Notes: a model not told the origin generated them from the letters alone. Shown: positions 26,371 through 38,741, numbered from the stretch's first letter. The stretch: 64,000 nucleotides of DNA from Streptomyces aureocirculatus (GCF_000720475.1 NZ_JOAP01000015.1:124001-188000); one strand, 5' to 3'. Translations and numbers: made by a program.

Positions 26371-27264
26371 GTGACCCCCGTCGATGTCGGCGAGCTCGTA
26401 CGCATCCGGGCACGGCACCCGGAGGCCATCGCAGAGGCAGCCGCACGCCGCAAGCGGCGGGACCTCCTCGGCCCTTCGGGCCGGCTGATGATCGTCGCCG
26501 CGGACCACCCGGCCCGCGGCGCCCTCGCGGTAGGGCGAAACCCCATGGCCATGGCCGACCGCGCCGACCTCCTGGCACGCCTCTGCGAGGCCCTGTCCCG
26601 CCCGGGCGTGGACGGCGTCCTCGCCACCGCCGACATCCTGGACGACCTGCTGCTGCTCGGGGCCCTGGAGGGCAAGGTGGTCATGGGGTCCATGAACCGG
26701 GGCGGACTCGCGGGCGCGGCCTTCGAGCTGGACGACCGGTTCACAGGGCACCGCCCCGAGGACATCCAGCGGCTCGGCTTCGACGCGGGCAAGCTGCTCC
26801 TGCGCGTCGACTACGACGACCCCGGCTCCCTGACGACCCTGGAGGCCACCGCCAGGGCCGTCGACGAGATGGCGGCCCGCAGGCTGCCGGTGTTCGTCGA
26901 ACCGTTCCTGTGCCGCAGGACCGCGGCCGGGGTGCTGCGCAACGACCTGGGCGCCGACGCCGTCACCCGCTCCATCGCCATCGCCTCCGGCCTCGGCGGC
27001 ACCTCCGCGTACACCTGGCTGAAGGTCCCCGTCACCGAGAACCCCGACGACATGGCGCGCGTCATGGAGACCTCGACGCTGCCCGCCGTCCTCCTCGGGG
27101 GCGACCTGGCGGGGAACCCCGACGACACCGACACCGCGTACGAGAAGTGGCGCGGCGCCCTGCGACTTCCCACCGTGCAGGGCCTGGTCGCGGGACGGAC
27201 GCTGCTGTACCCGCCGGACGGCGACGTCGCGGGCGCCGTCGACACCGCGGTCGGCCTGCTGTAG
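26371..27264 (+). CDS. Cgl0159-type (beta/alpha)8 aldolase of the inositol cluster
   Basis: 297 aa from the GTG at 26371 with CGGAGG at about 26358-26363. Segments LMIVAADHPARGALAVG, GVLATADILDDLLLLG, DAGKLLLRVDYDD and SAYTWLKVPV (with Lys) give a class-I-like aldolase barrel. I recognise it as the family placed between iolC and iolB in actinobacteria. It presumably cleaves 6-phospho-5-dehydro-2-deoxygluconate to dihydroxyacetone phosphate and malonate semialdehyde, the IolJ step. The function rests on position plus fold, not on IolJ identity. Confidence 0.8.
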   Translation: MTPVDVGELVRIRARHPEAIAEAAARRKRRDLLGPSGRLMIVAADHPARGALAVGRNPMAMADRADLLARLCEALSRPGVDGVLATADILDDLLLLGALEGKVVMGSMNRGGLAGAAFELDDRFTGHRPEDIQRLGFDAGKLLLRVDYDDPGSLTTLEATARAVDEMAARRLPVFVEPFLCRRTAAGVLRNDLGADAVTRSIAIASGLGGTSAYTWLKVPVTENPDDMARVMETSTLPAVLLGGDLAGNPDDTDTAYEKWRGALRLPTVQGLVAGRTLLYPPDGDVAGAVDTAVGLL

Positions 27265-27322
27265 CCGTGACGTACGCACTGTGACGTACACGCCGTGATC
27301 TGTGCGATCAGGAGGAGCCCGC

Positions 27323-28126
27323 ATGACGTACGTACCAAAAGGAAGTGCGGCCGACGGCACCTACGCCGTCGCCATCGACCCGAAAAGCGCAGCCTGGACG
27401 TATGCGGGGCTGCGCGTCGTGGAGATCCCGGCCGGCGGCACGCACTCCTTCGCCACGGGAGACAGTGAATGGATCGTGCTCCCGCTGACCGGCGGCTGTA
27501 CGGTGCACGCGGAGGGCGAGATCATCGAACTCCTGGGCCGCGAGAGCGTGTTCAGCGGAGTCACCGACTTCGCTTACGTGCCCCGTGACGCCCACATCCA
27601 GATCGCCTCCGGCGTGGGAGGCCGCTTCGCCCTGGCAGGAGCGAAGTGCGAGCGCCGACTCCCCGCCCGCTACGGCCCCGCGCCGGAGGTCCCCGTCGAG
27701 GAGCGCGGCAGCGGCGGCTGCGCCCGGCAGGTCCGCAACTTCGCCGCCGCGGACGCCTTCGACTGCGACCGCCTGATCGCCGTCGAAGTGATCACACCCG
27801 GCGGCAACTGGTCCTCGTACCCGCCGCACAAGCACGACGAGCACCGGCCGGGCGTGGAGTCGGTCCTCGAAGAGATCTACTACTTCGAGATCGAGGGCGA
27901 GCACGGCTTCGGCTACCAGCGGGTCTCCCCCTCGCGCGAGGGCGGCACGGACACGCTCGCGGAGGTGCGCTCCGGTGACGCCGTGCTCGTGCCCGACGGC
28001 TGGCACGGGCCGTCCGTCGCACAGCCGGGGCACCCCATGTACTACCTGAATGTGATGGCGGGACCGGGGGACGAACGGGAGTGGAAGATCTGCTTCCACC
28101 CCGACCACACGGAGGGTTACCGATGA
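27323..28126 (+). CDS. iolB: 5-deoxy-glucuronate isomerase IolB
   Basis: 267 aa from ATG 27323, 7 bp after AGGAGGAGC; an upstream ATG at 27302 lacks a site. It is a bicupin protein. Metal ligands are in YPPHKHDEH and VLEEIYYFEIEG, and the end is GPGDEREWKICFHPDH. It isomerises 5-deoxy-glucuronate to 5-dehydro-2-deoxygluconate, the substrate of IolC. Its stop overlaps the iolD start (ATGA), so the two are translationally coupled. Confidence 0.95.
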   Translation: MTYVPKGSAADGTYAVAIDPKSAAWTYAGLRVVEIPAGGTHSFATGDSEWIVLPLTGGCTVHAEGEIIELLGRESVFSGVTDFAYVPRDAHIQIASGVGGRFALAGAKCERRLPARYGPAPEVPVEERGSGGCARQVRNFAAADAFDCDRLIAVEVITPGGNWSSYPPHKHDEHRPGVESVLEEIYYFEIEGEHGFGYQRVSPSREGGTDTLAEVRSGDAVLVPDGWHGPSVAQPGHPMYYLNVMAGPGDEREWKICFHPDHTEGYR

Positions 28127-30030
28127 GCGGCACGAAGGACGCGACGCGGGGCCTGCCCGGCACGGTCAGGCTCACGACGGCCCAGGCCCTGGTGCGCTTC
28201 CTGACGCGGCAGTTCACCGAAAGGGACGGCGAGCGGCGCCGCCTCATCGACGCCACCTGGGGCATCTTCGGACACGGCAACGTGGCGGGCCTCGGCCAGG
28301 CCCTCGTCGAGTACGGCGGGACGATGCCCTTCCACCAGGGCCGCAACGAACAGGCCATGGTGCACGCGGCGGTCGGGTACGCGCGCCAGTGCGGCCGCCT
28401 CTCCACCCAGGCCGTGACCACGTCCATCGGCCCCGGCGCCACCAACCTCGTCACCGGCGCCGCCCTCGCCACCATCAACCACCTGCCGGTCCTGCTCCTG
28501 CCCGGCGACACCTTCGCGACCCGCCCCGCCGACCCGGTGCTCCAGCAGCTCGAAGTGCCGTACGCGGGTGATGTGTCCGTGAACGACTGTCTGCGGCCCG
28601 TCTCGAAGTACTTCGACCGGATCACCCGCCCCGAGGCGCTGATCCCGGCCGCCCTCCAGGCGATGCGGGTGCTCACCGACCCCGTCGACACCGGCGCGGT
28701 GACGCTCGCGCTGCCGCAGGACGTGCAGGCGGAAGCGTACGACTGGCCGGAGGAGTTCTTCGTCGAGCGGGTGTGGACCGTGCGCCGGCAGGCCCCCGAC
28801 CCCGCCGAACTCGCCGCCGCCGCGAGCCTGGTGCGCGACAGCGACCGGCCCCTGATCATCGCGGGCGGCGGCGTCCACCACAGCGCCGCCGAGCAGGCAC
28901 TCGCCGAACTCGCCGACGCCACCGGCATCCCCGTCGCCGCCACCCAGGCGGGCAAGGGCTCCCTGCGCCACGACCACCCCGCCGACGTCGGCGGCATCGG
29001 CCACACCGGCACCGCGACCGCCGACGAACTGGCCCGCACCGCCGACCTGGTGATCGGCGTCGGCACCCGCTACACCGACTTCACCACGGCGTCAGGCACC
29101 CTCTTCGCCGCGCCCGGGGTGCGCTTCGTCAACCTGAACATCGCCGCGTTCGACGCCCACAAGATGGCCGCCGCCACCCTCGTCGCCGACGCGCGCGCCG
29201 GGCTCGAAGGGCTGCGGGACATGCTGCGGGGCCATCGCGTCGACACCGCGTACGCGGCCGAGTACACGGACGACAAGGAGCGCTGGGAGCACCGGGTCGA
29301 CGCGGCGTACGCAGCGGACGAACCGGACGTCCGGCCGACCCAGACGCAGGTGCTCGGCCTGCTCGACGAGATCGTCACCGACGAGGACGTCCTCGTCAAC
29401 GCGGCCGGATCCCTCCCCGGCGACCTGCACAAACTGTGGCGGGCCCGCTCGCCGGAGCAGTACCACGTGGAGTACGGATACTCCTGCATGGGCTACGAGA
29501 TCCCGGCCGCGATCGGGGTGTCCCTGGCCGCGCCCGAGCGGCCCGTGTGGGCCCTGGTCGGCGACGGGACGTATCTGATGATGCCCACCGAGATCGTCAC
29601 GGCCGTGCAGGAGAACATCCCCGTCAAGATCGTGATCCTGCAGAACCACGGCTATGCCTCCATCGGGGGCCTTTCGGAGTCCGTGGGCGGCGAGCGCTTC
29701 GGCACCGCCTACCGACACCGGGCCCCCGACGGGGGCTATACCGGAACCCCGCTGCCGGTCGATCTCGCCGCCAACGCGGCCTCCCTCGGACTGCCGGTGA
29801 CCCGCGCGAAGACCGTCCGTGAGCTGCGCGCCGCGCTGCGCGAGGCACGCGAAGCGGACGGCCCCACATGTGTCTACGTGGAGACGGAAACGGCAGACAC
29901 AGTGTCGGGCCCGCCCCCGGCACAGGCGTGGTGGGATGTGCCCGTGGCCGAGACCGCGACGCGTACGTCGGCGGTCGAGGCACGTGAGGAGTACGACCGG
30001 CACGTCTCAGCCCGGCGCCGCCATCTGTGA
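28123..30030 (+). CDS. iolD: 3D-(3,5/4)-trihydroxycyclohexane-1,2-dione hydrolase IolD
   Basis: The 635-aa ThDP-dependent enzyme starts at an ATG overlapping the iolB stop. The N-terminal domain has WGIFGHGNVAGLG, the catalytic glutamate in QGRNEQAMVHAAVGYAR, and TSIGPGATNLVTGAA. The ThDP-binding motif starts at VGDGTYLMMPTEI (about 478) and ends with NHGYASIGG. These match IolD, which opens the ring of trihydroxycyclohexanedione to 5-deoxy-glucuronate. It is in the correct operon position between iolB and mmsA. Confidence 0.95.
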   Translation: MSGTKDATRGLPGTVRLTTAQALVRFLTRQFTERDGERRRLIDATWGIFGHGNVAGLGQALVEYGGTMPFHQGRNEQAMVHAAVGYARQCGRLSTQAVTTSIGPGATNLVTGAALATINHLPVLLLPGDTFATRPADPVLQQLEVPYAGDVSVNDCLRPVSKYFDRITRPEALIPAALQAMRVLTDPVDTGAVTLALPQDVQAEAYDWPEEFFVERVWTVRRQAPDPAELAAAASLVRDSDRPLIIAGGGVHHSAAEQALAELADATGIPVAATQAGKGSLRHDHPADVGGIGHTGTATADELARTADLVIGVGTRYTDFTTASGTLFAAPGVRFVNLNIAAFDAHKMAAATLVADARAGLEGLRDMLRGHRVDTAYAAEYTDDKERWEHRVDAAYAADEPDVRPTQTQVLGLLDEIVTDEDVLVNAAGSLPGDLHKLWRARSPEQYHVEYGYSCMGYEIPAAIGVSLAAPERPVWALVGDGTYLMMPTEIVTAVQENIPVKIVILQNHGYASIGGLSESVGGERFGTAYRHRAPDGGYTGTPLPVDLAANAASLGLPVTRAKTVRELRAALREAREADGPTCVYVETETADTVSGPPPAQAWWDVPVAETATRTSAVEAREEYDRHVSARRRHL

Positions 30031-30045
30031 AGGGACTTACTCGGC

Positions 30046-31575
30046 ATGACGAGCACGACGAGCACGACGAAGACCGTCGACCACTGGATCGGCGGCAAGA
30101 GCGTCGAGGGCACGTCCGGTACGTACGGCCCCGTCACCGACCCGGCGACCGGCGCCGTGACGACCCGGGTGGCCTTCGCGTCCGCGGCCGAGGTGGACAC
30201 CGCCGTGGCCGCCGCGAAGGCCGCGTTCACGACCTGGGGCCAGTCCTCGCTCGCCCAGCGCACATCGATCCTGTTCAGGTTCCGGGCGCTGCTCGACGCG
30301 CACCGCGACGAGATCGCCGAGCTGATCACCGCCGAGCACGGCAAGGTGCACTCCGACGCCCTCGGCGAGGTCGCCCGCGGCCTGGAGGTCGTCGACCTGG
30401 CGTGCGGCATCAACGTGCAGCTCAAGGGCGAACTGTCCACGCAGGTCGCCAGCCGCGTGGACGTCTCCTCGATCCGCCAGCCGCTCGGCGTCGTCGCGGG
30501 CATCACGCCCTTCAACTTCCCGGCCATGGTGCCGATGTGGATGTTCCCGCTCGCCATCGCGTGCGGCAACACCTTCGTCCTGAAGCCGAGCGAGAAGGAC
30601 CCGTCGGCGTCGATGCGCGTCGCGGAGCTGCTCACCGAGGCGGGGCTGCCGGACGGCGTCTTCAACGTCGTGCACGGCGACAAGGTGGCCGTGGACCGCC
30701 TCCTCGCGCACCCGGACGTGGCCGCCGTGTCCTTCGTCGGATCCACGCCGATCGCCCGGTACATCCACACCACGGCCGCCGCCAACGGCAAGCGCGTGCA
30801 GGCACTCGGCGGCGCCAAGAACCACATGCTGGTCCTGCCCGACGCCGACCTGGACGCGGCGGCCGACGCCGCCGTCTCGGCCGCGTACGGCTCGGCGGGC
30901 GAGCGCTGCATGGCGATCTCGGCGGTCGTGGCGGTGGGAGCGGTGGGCGACGAGCTGGTCGCCAAGATCAAGGAGCGCGCCGAGAAGATCAAGATCGGCC
31001 CCGGCAACGACCCGTCCTCCGAGATGGGGCCGCTCATCACGGCCGCCCACCGCGACAAGGTGGCGTCGTACGTGGCGGGCGCGGCGGCCCAGGGCAGCGA
31101 GGTCGTCCTCGACGGCACCAGGTACACCGTCGAGGGCCACCCCGAATGCGCTGACGGCCACTGGATCGGCCTCTCCCTGCTCGACCGGGTGCCGGTGACG
31201 GCCGACGCCTACAAGGACGAGATCTTCGGCCCTGTCCTGTGCGTGCTGCGCGTCGACACCTACGAGGAGGGCATCGCCCTCATCAACTCCTCGCCGTTCG
31301 GCAACGGCACGGCGATCTTCACGCGCGACGGCGGCGCGGCCCGGCGCTTCCAGTTGGAGGTCGAGGCGGGCATGGTCGGCGTGAACGTCCCGATCCCGGT
31401 CCCCGTCGGCTACCACTCCTTCGGTGGCTGGAAGGACTCGCTCTTCGGCGACCACCACATCTACGGCAACGACGGCACGCACTTCTACACCCGTGGCAAG
31501 GTCGTCACCACCCGCTGGCCCGACCCCTCCGACGCGCCCGCGGGCGTGGACCTGGGGTTCCCGCGCAACCACTGA
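30046..31575 (+). CDS. mmsA: Methylmalonate-semialdehyde dehydrogenase, CoA-acylating
   Basis: The 509-aa aldehyde dehydrogenase has GITPFNFPAMVPMWMFPLAI (about 153-172), LKPSEKDPS for NAD binding, and the catalytic Cys in GSAGERCMAIS (about residue 288). The GERCMA context is typical of MmsA/IolA. It converts malonate semialdehyde from inositol to acetyl-CoA and also acts in valine catabolism. It begins 15 bp after iolD and is the last gene before a strong terminator, closing the inositol operon. Confidence 0.94.
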   Translation: MTSTTSTTKTVDHWIGGKSVEGTSGTYGPVTDPATGAVTTRVAFASAAEVDTAVAAAKAAFTTWGQSSLAQRTSILFRFRALLDAHRDEIAELITAEHGKVHSDALGEVARGLEVVDLACGINVQLKGELSTQVASRVDVSSIRQPLGVVAGITPFNFPAMVPMWMFPLAIACGNTFVLKPSEKDPSASMRVAELLTEAGLPDGVFNVVHGDKVAVDRLLAHPDVAAVSFVGSTPIARYIHTTAAANGKRVQALGGAKNHMLVLPDADLDAAADAAVSAAYGSAGERCMAISAVVAVGAVGDELVAKIKERAEKIKIGPGNDPSSEMGPLITAAHRDKVASYVAGAAAQGSEVVLDGTRYTVEGHPECADGHWIGLSLLDRVPVTADAYKDEIFGPVLCVLRVDTYEEGIALINSSPFGNGTAIFTRDGGAARRFQLEVEAGMVGVNVPIPVPVGYHSFGGWKDSLFGDHHIYGNDGTHFYTRGKVVTTRWPDPSDAPAGVDLGFPRNH

Positions 31576-31593
31576 GCACCGCGCAGCACAGCA

Positions 31594-31632
31594 CGAAGCC
31601 GTCCGGAATCCGGACGGCTTCGTTTCTTTTTC
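31594..31632 (+). terminator. Rho-independent terminator of the inositol operon
   Basis: Perfect 13-bp arms CGAAGCCGTCCGG (31594-31606) and CCGGACGGCTTCG (31610-31622) around an AAT loop are followed by TTTCTTTTTC. It starts 19 bp after the mmsA stop. Confidence 0.93.
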
Positions 31633-31697
31633 GGGGCCCGCGCTGCGGTTCTCGTGCAGAGGGGATGAAACGGGTGCCGCAGGCCACAGGTCCGTTC

Positions 31698-31747
31698 GAC
31701 CTTGTCATCCAAGGTCATTAACTGAATCGATCAGGTGAAATTCACCT
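31698..31747. promoter_or_regulatory. Two operator-like palindromes before the amino-acid permease gene
   Basis: GACCTTG (31698-31704) and CAAGGTC (31710-31716) are inverted around 5 bp. AGGTGAA (31733-31739) and TTCACCT (31741-31747) are inverted around one A. Both lie 150-200 bp upstream of the permease start in a locally AT-richer leader. They could bind a dimeric repressor; no family is assigned. Confidence 0.45.
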
Positions 31748-31896
31748 ATAGCCACGAAGGGCTGGGATTCAACGGCGAGTTGGCTGCTCGCGGGACTGCG
31801 GATTCCGTAGGTAATCGGCCATTGACGTCTTGTTGACGCCGAGGTTTCCTGACGGCTCCGCGTCCCCCTCCGGTACGAGCCGATCGGATCCGCCGT

Positions 31897-33324
31897 ATGA
31901 CCGAAACGCTGCACTCGCCTCCCTCCGCGCCCCTCGCCACGGAGGCGGATCCGGCGCCGGACGGGTCGCCGCGGCAGCTCAAGCGGTCCATCGGCGTCGT
32001 CGGCGGCACCCTGCTCACGCTGTCCTGCGTGACCCCCGCGTCCACGCTCTTCGTCGTCGTCCCCGACCTGTTCTCCTCGCTCGGCACCGCCACCGCGTTC
32101 ACCATCGCCATCGGCGCGCTGCTGTGCGTGGGCGTCGCGTTCTGCTACTCCGAGCTCGGCACCCTGATCCCCAGCGCGGGCGGCGAGTACGCCATGGTGT
32201 CGACGATGGCCGGGAGGCTCGCGGGCTGGCTCGTCTTCGTCCTGTCCCTGCTCGTCGTCATGATCGTGCCGCCCGTGATCGCCATGGGCACCGCCGACTA
32301 CCTCGCACCCGTCGTGCACCTCGACCCGTCCTTCGCGGGTGCGGGCGTCATGCTCCTCGCCACCCTCGCGGGCCTGCTCGACCTGCGTGCCAACGCCTGG
32401 ATCACCGGGATCTTCCTGGTACTCGAAGTGGTCGCGGCGGGTGTGGTCGCGGTGCTCGGGTTCGCGCACGCCGAGCGCGGTGCGGGCAGCCTCGTCGACC
32501 TCACGGTGGCCTCCGGCTCCGCCGCCGGTTCCGGTTCCGGCGGCGGCACCGAGGCCGTCACCGCCATGCTGATCGTCTCCGGGCTCGCCATCGCGCTCTT
32601 CGTCACCCAGGGCTTCTCCACGGCCGTCTACCTCTCCGAGGAGATGGAGAACCCGCGGCGCAACGTCGCCCGCACCGTGCTCCTCACCCTCGGCATCTCC
32701 GCGGTCGTCCTGCTCGTGCCGGTCGCCGCGATCACCATGGGGGCGCCCGACCTCGCGGCGCTCACCAGCGGCGACATCGGCGGGATGGTCGCCGCGTGGT
32801 CCAGTTCCGGCGTCGGCACCTTCATCAGCCTGTGCGTCGCCCTCGCCATCATCAACGCGGGCATCGTCATGGTCATCCAGAACTCCCGGGTCCTGTTCGC
32901 CTCCGCCCGCGACAAGGCCTGGCCCGCGCCCGTGAACACCGTCCTGTCCCGGCTCGGCCGCTTCGGCTCGCCCTGGGTCGCCACCCTCCTCGTGGGCCTG
33001 CCCGGCGCCTTCCTCTGCTTCGTCGACCTCGACACCCTGTACGGGGTGACCGGAGTGTCAGTGACCGGGATGTATCTGCTGGTCGCCGTCGCCGCGCTGC
33101 TCGCCCGGCGGGGGACCCACGGGGCTGCGCCCGCCTGGCGGATGCCGTTGTGGCCCGGGGTGCCGGTGGTGCTCGTCGCCGTGCTCGCGTACGTACTCAG
33201 CGAGCAGGAGGGCGAGTACCTCCTGTGGACCGGGGGCATCGTGGCCGTCGCGACCCTGTACTGGGCGTTCTACCTGCGGCCGCGCAAGGGCAGCCGGTGG
33301 CTGGTGAGCGTGCCGGGGGAGTAG
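31897..33324 (+). CDS. APC-superfamily amino-acid permease
   Basis: 475 aa with about 12 hydrophobic helices. The opening region QLKRSIGVVGGTLLTLSCVT is followed by ELGTLIPSAGGEYAMV, the conserved helix-3 segment of amino acid/polyamine/organocation transporters. Further on are EEMENPRRNVARTV and a second-half segment NSRVLFASARDKAWP. It probably takes up an amino acid or amine. It is monocistronic behind two palindromes, and a family-B repeat follows. The substrate is unknown; the threonine-synthase-like gene is convergent and not co-transcribed. Confidence 0.85.
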   Translation: MTETLHSPPSAPLATEADPAPDGSPRQLKRSIGVVGGTLLTLSCVTPASTLFVVVPDLFSSLGTATAFTIAIGALLCVGVAFCYSELGTLIPSAGGEYAMVSTMAGRLAGWLVFVLSLLVVMIVPPVIAMGTADYLAPVVHLDPSFAGAGVMLLATLAGLLDLRANAWITGIFLVLEVVAAGVVAVLGFAHAERGAGSLVDLTVASGSAAGSGSGGGTEAVTAMLIVSGLAIALFVTQGFSTAVYLSEEMENPRRNVARTVLLTLGISAVVLLVPVAAITMGAPDLAALTSGDIGGMVAAWSSSGVGTFISLCVALAIINAGIVMVIQNSRVLFASARDKAWPAPVNTVLSRLGRFGSPWVATLLVGLPGAFLCFVDLDTLYGVTGVSVTGMYLLVAVAALLARRGTHGAAPAWRMPLWPGVPVVLVAVLAYVLSEQEGEYLLWTGGIVAVATLYWAFYLRPRKGSRWLVSVPGE

Positions 33325-33387
33325 CCGTCGCGGGGCGCCCCAGGCCCGCCCCTTCTCCGATCCTGGGGCTCCGCCCCAGACCCCGTA

Positions 33388-33549
33388 TCGGCCTTCGGCC
33401 TCGTCCTCAAACGCCGGACGGGCTCAAATTCTCGCCGGTGCGGCAGCGTCTTCCGGTGCGGCGAAGTCTTTCAGCCCGTCCGGCGTTTGAGGACGAGGCG
33501 CGGAGCGCCGATAAGGGGCTGGGGTCCAGGGGGCGCAGCGCCCCTGGTT
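33388..33549. repeat. Family-B intergenic repeat pair (long hairpin)
   Basis: An inverted pair: CTCGTCCTCAAACGCC near 33400-33415 and GGCGTTTGAGGACGAG near 33483-33498, able to form a stem enclosing about 65 bp. A GGGGGCGCAGCGCCCC palindrome closes the element near 33530. The segment 33473-33549 is almost identical to about 7698-7776. Between convergent genes it may serve as a terminator. Confidence 0.75.
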
Positions 33550-33584
33550 CGGGAAGGGGCGGGCCCGGGGCGCACCGCGAGGCC

Positions 33585-34817
33585 TCACCCCCGCAGCCGC
33601 CCCTCCACCCCCGCCCAGTCCTCCGGATCCACCGGCACGGACGCCCCCGAGGCCAGCAGATCCCGGTCCTTGAACCCACTGGAAGTGGAGATACAGACCA
33701 CGGGCCCCTCGACCTCCCGCCCGCCCCCGGCCACCTGCCGCAACCCCGCGACCCCCGCGGCAGCGGAAAACTCGGCCCACACCCCGCCCCGGGCAAGCTC
33801 GGCCCGAGCAGCCACCATCTCCTCGTCGGAGACAAGCAGGGCGGACCCCCCGCTCTCCCGCACCGCGACAACCCCGCGATACCCACCGACGGCACAGTCG
33901 ATGGCGTACGCGGCCGTGGGCCCGAGGGAAACGTGCGCGGCGGGCACCCCGGCACGCACGGCCGCGGCGAGCGGACCCCCGGCGGCGGGCTCGCAGGCGT
34001 ACATGCGGGGCACCCGGTCCACGAGGCCGTACCTGGCGAGCTCGGCGAACCCCTTCCACACGCCGAACAGCATCTCTCCGTAGCCGGTCGGCACGAACAC
34101 CGCGCGCGGGGCGACACCCAGCTCCGCGAAGATCTCATAGGCGATGGTCTTGTAGCCCTCGGGACCGAACCCGTGCCCCGTGTGCGCGGCGGGCGTGAGG
34201 TTGCTGACGGGGTGGTATCCGGCGCGCTCGACGATGCGGCGAAGGAGCGGCCACCGCGCCTGCGTGGGGACGGGCAGCACGGTGGCCCCGTAGGCACGCA
34301 GGAACGCGTCCACGGCGGGCGGCGCGTCCACGGAGGTGACGACGGCGCAGCGCAGCCCCGCGCGTGCCGCGTACGCCGCCGCCGACGCGCCGTGGTTGCC
34401 GGAGGAGGCGACGACGACGCCCGTCGCGCCCGCGCCGACCGCCGCGCTCACGGTGACGCGGTTGAGGCGGTCCTTGTGGCTCCACGTCGGATTGCGGGAC
34501 TCGTCCTTGATCCACACCCCGTCCTCAAGGGGCAGGAGCGGAGTTCCGCCCTCCGCGAGCCCGGGGGCGTGCAGGGGCGGAAGGAGGGGCGCCCACCGCT
34601 CGTGCCCGCGCGGCCGGGACGCGGCGGTCGCGAAGAAGTCGGCGGGCAGCTTGTCGTAGGCGTAGTCGACCTCGACCGGGTACGCGACGGAGTCCGTGCT
34701 CGTGACCGGGCAGCCCTCGGTGAGGGGCGGCCACAGCGGGAACCGTACGGCGGGATCGGCGAGCGAGCGCTGGCCGGTGGCCAGCGATGCGGTGGGGGTG
34801 GCGGGCGAAGACGTCAT
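33585..34817 (-). CDS. Threonine-synthase-like PLP-dependent lyase
   Basis: 410 aa of fold type II. The PLP lysine is K115 in NPTWSHKDRLNR. The phosphate/carboxylate loop is SSGNHGAS (138-145), and a GPEGYKT segment and a C-terminal STSSGFKD follow. The layout (about 100 N-terminal residues before the lysine) fits threonine synthase and relatives such as threonine dehydratase-like or diaminopropionate lyase enzymes. Canonical thrC normally lies with hom and thrB, absent here, so this is likely a paralogue with another amino-acid substrate. It is monocistronic. Confidence 0.75.
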   Translation of the reverse strand: MTSSPATPTASLATGQRSLADPAVRFPLWPPLTEGCPVTSTDSVAYPVEVDYAYDKLPADFFATAASRPRGHERWAPLLPPLHAPGLAEGGTPLLPLEDGVWIKDESRNPTWSHKDRLNRVTVSAAVGAGATGVVVASSGNHGASAAAYAARAGLRCAVVTSVDAPPAVDAFLRAYGATVLPVPTQARWPLLRRIVERAGYHPVSNLTPAAHTGHGFGPEGYKTIAYEIFAELGVAPRAVFVPTGYGEMLFGVWKGFAELARYGLVDRVPRMYACEPAAGGPLAAAVRAGVPAAHVSLGPTAAYAIDCAVGGYRGVVAVRESGGSALLVSDEEMVAARAELARGGVWAEFSAAAGVAGLRQVAGGGREVEGPVVCISTSSGFKDRDLLASGASVPVDPEDWAGVEGRLRG

Positions 34818-34974
34818 GGGTCAAGAGGGTAGGCGCCCCTGACAGTTGGACGGCCGGGGCCGCGCCCTACCGCGTCGGTGGTACACGGCGGCCTCCGCGT
34901 ACTTCCCCGGGAGACACAGGGGTTCCGACCGGCGGGGGCATTGCTTGTCGGTGGCCACCCGTACCGTTGACGCC

Positions 34975-37682
<2,708 letters not shown>

Positions 37683-37686
<4 letters not shown>

Positions 37687-38615
37687 CGGCGACCGAGAGC
37701 ACACCGGACGCGCCGCACGTGCCGGACGCGACGGCCACGGGCCCCTCGGGGCCGGGGGATGCGCCCGGTGAGCGGGCCACCGCGCCCGGGTACCGCGCGG
37801 GGCGCACCCTGCCCCTGCGCGTCGAGGCGATCCGCCAGCTCAAGCGGCGGCGCACGCTGGTGATGGGCGGCGTGCTCGCGCTGCTGCCGTTGGTGCTGCT
37901 CGTCGCGTTCGCCGTGGCGGGTTCGCCCGGCGGGCGCAGCGACGAGGTCACGCTGATGGACACGGCCACCGCGTCGGGCGCGAACTTCGCCGCGACCTGC
38001 CTGTTCGTGTCGGCCGGTTTTCTGCTCGTGATCCCCGTCGCCCTGTTCTGCGGGGACACCGTCGCCTCCGAGGCGGGCTGGGCCAGCCTGCGCTATCTGC
38101 TCGCCGCACCCGTGCCACGGGCCCGCCTGCTGTGGTCCAAGCTCGCCGTGGCGCTCGGCCTGAGCGCCGCAGCGATGGTGCTCCTGCCGCTGGTCGCGCT
38201 CGCGGTCGGCGCCGCCGCGTACGGCTGGGGACCGCTGGAGATCCCCACCGGCGGCACCCTGGACGCGGGTACGGCGGCACGGCGCCTCGCGGTCGTCGTG
38301 GCGTACGTCTTCGTGTCCCAACTGGTCACCGCGGGCCTCGCCTTCTGGCTCTCGACCAAGACCGACGCCCCGCTCGGAGCGGTCGGCGGCGCCGTCGGCC
38401 TGACCATCGCGGGGAACGTCCTCGACGCGGTCACGGCCCTCGGCGGTTGGCGCGACTTCCTGCCCGCGCACTGGCAGTTCGCGTGGGCGGACGTGTTCCA
38501 GCCGACACCCGAGTGGGGCGGCATGATCCAGGGCTCGGCGATCTCGGTCACATACGCGCTGGTGCTGTTCGCGCTCGCGTTCCGGGGGTTCGCACGGAAG
38601 GACGTGGTGTCCTAG
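37683..38615 (+). CDS. ABC transporter permease (ABC-2 type)
   Basis: 310 aa from an ATG overlapping the stop of the hydrolase-ATPase fusion. A variable 45-residue N-terminus precedes about six helices: LVMGGVLALLPLVLLVAFAV, ATCLFVSAGFLLVIPVALFC, VALGLSAAAMVLLPLVALAV, LAVVVAYVFVSQLVTAGLAF, a fifth near AVGGAVGLTIAGN and the last near SVTYALVLFALAF. EAGWASLRYLLAAPVPRARL is the cytoplasmic coupling region common in ABC-2 permeases. It presumably dimerises and pairs with the ATPase half of the fusion to form an exporter. Confidence 0.85.
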
Positions 38616-38741
38616 CGCCTGTCTGACTTCGGGGTGCCTCGGCCGACCCGAGACCCTTCCGCAACGCGGGCGGCCGATCGTCCTCGCCCCCTCGGCCGTC
38701 ACAGGCACAAGAGCCGACGAGACGAGCTGAGGGGTCGAGCC

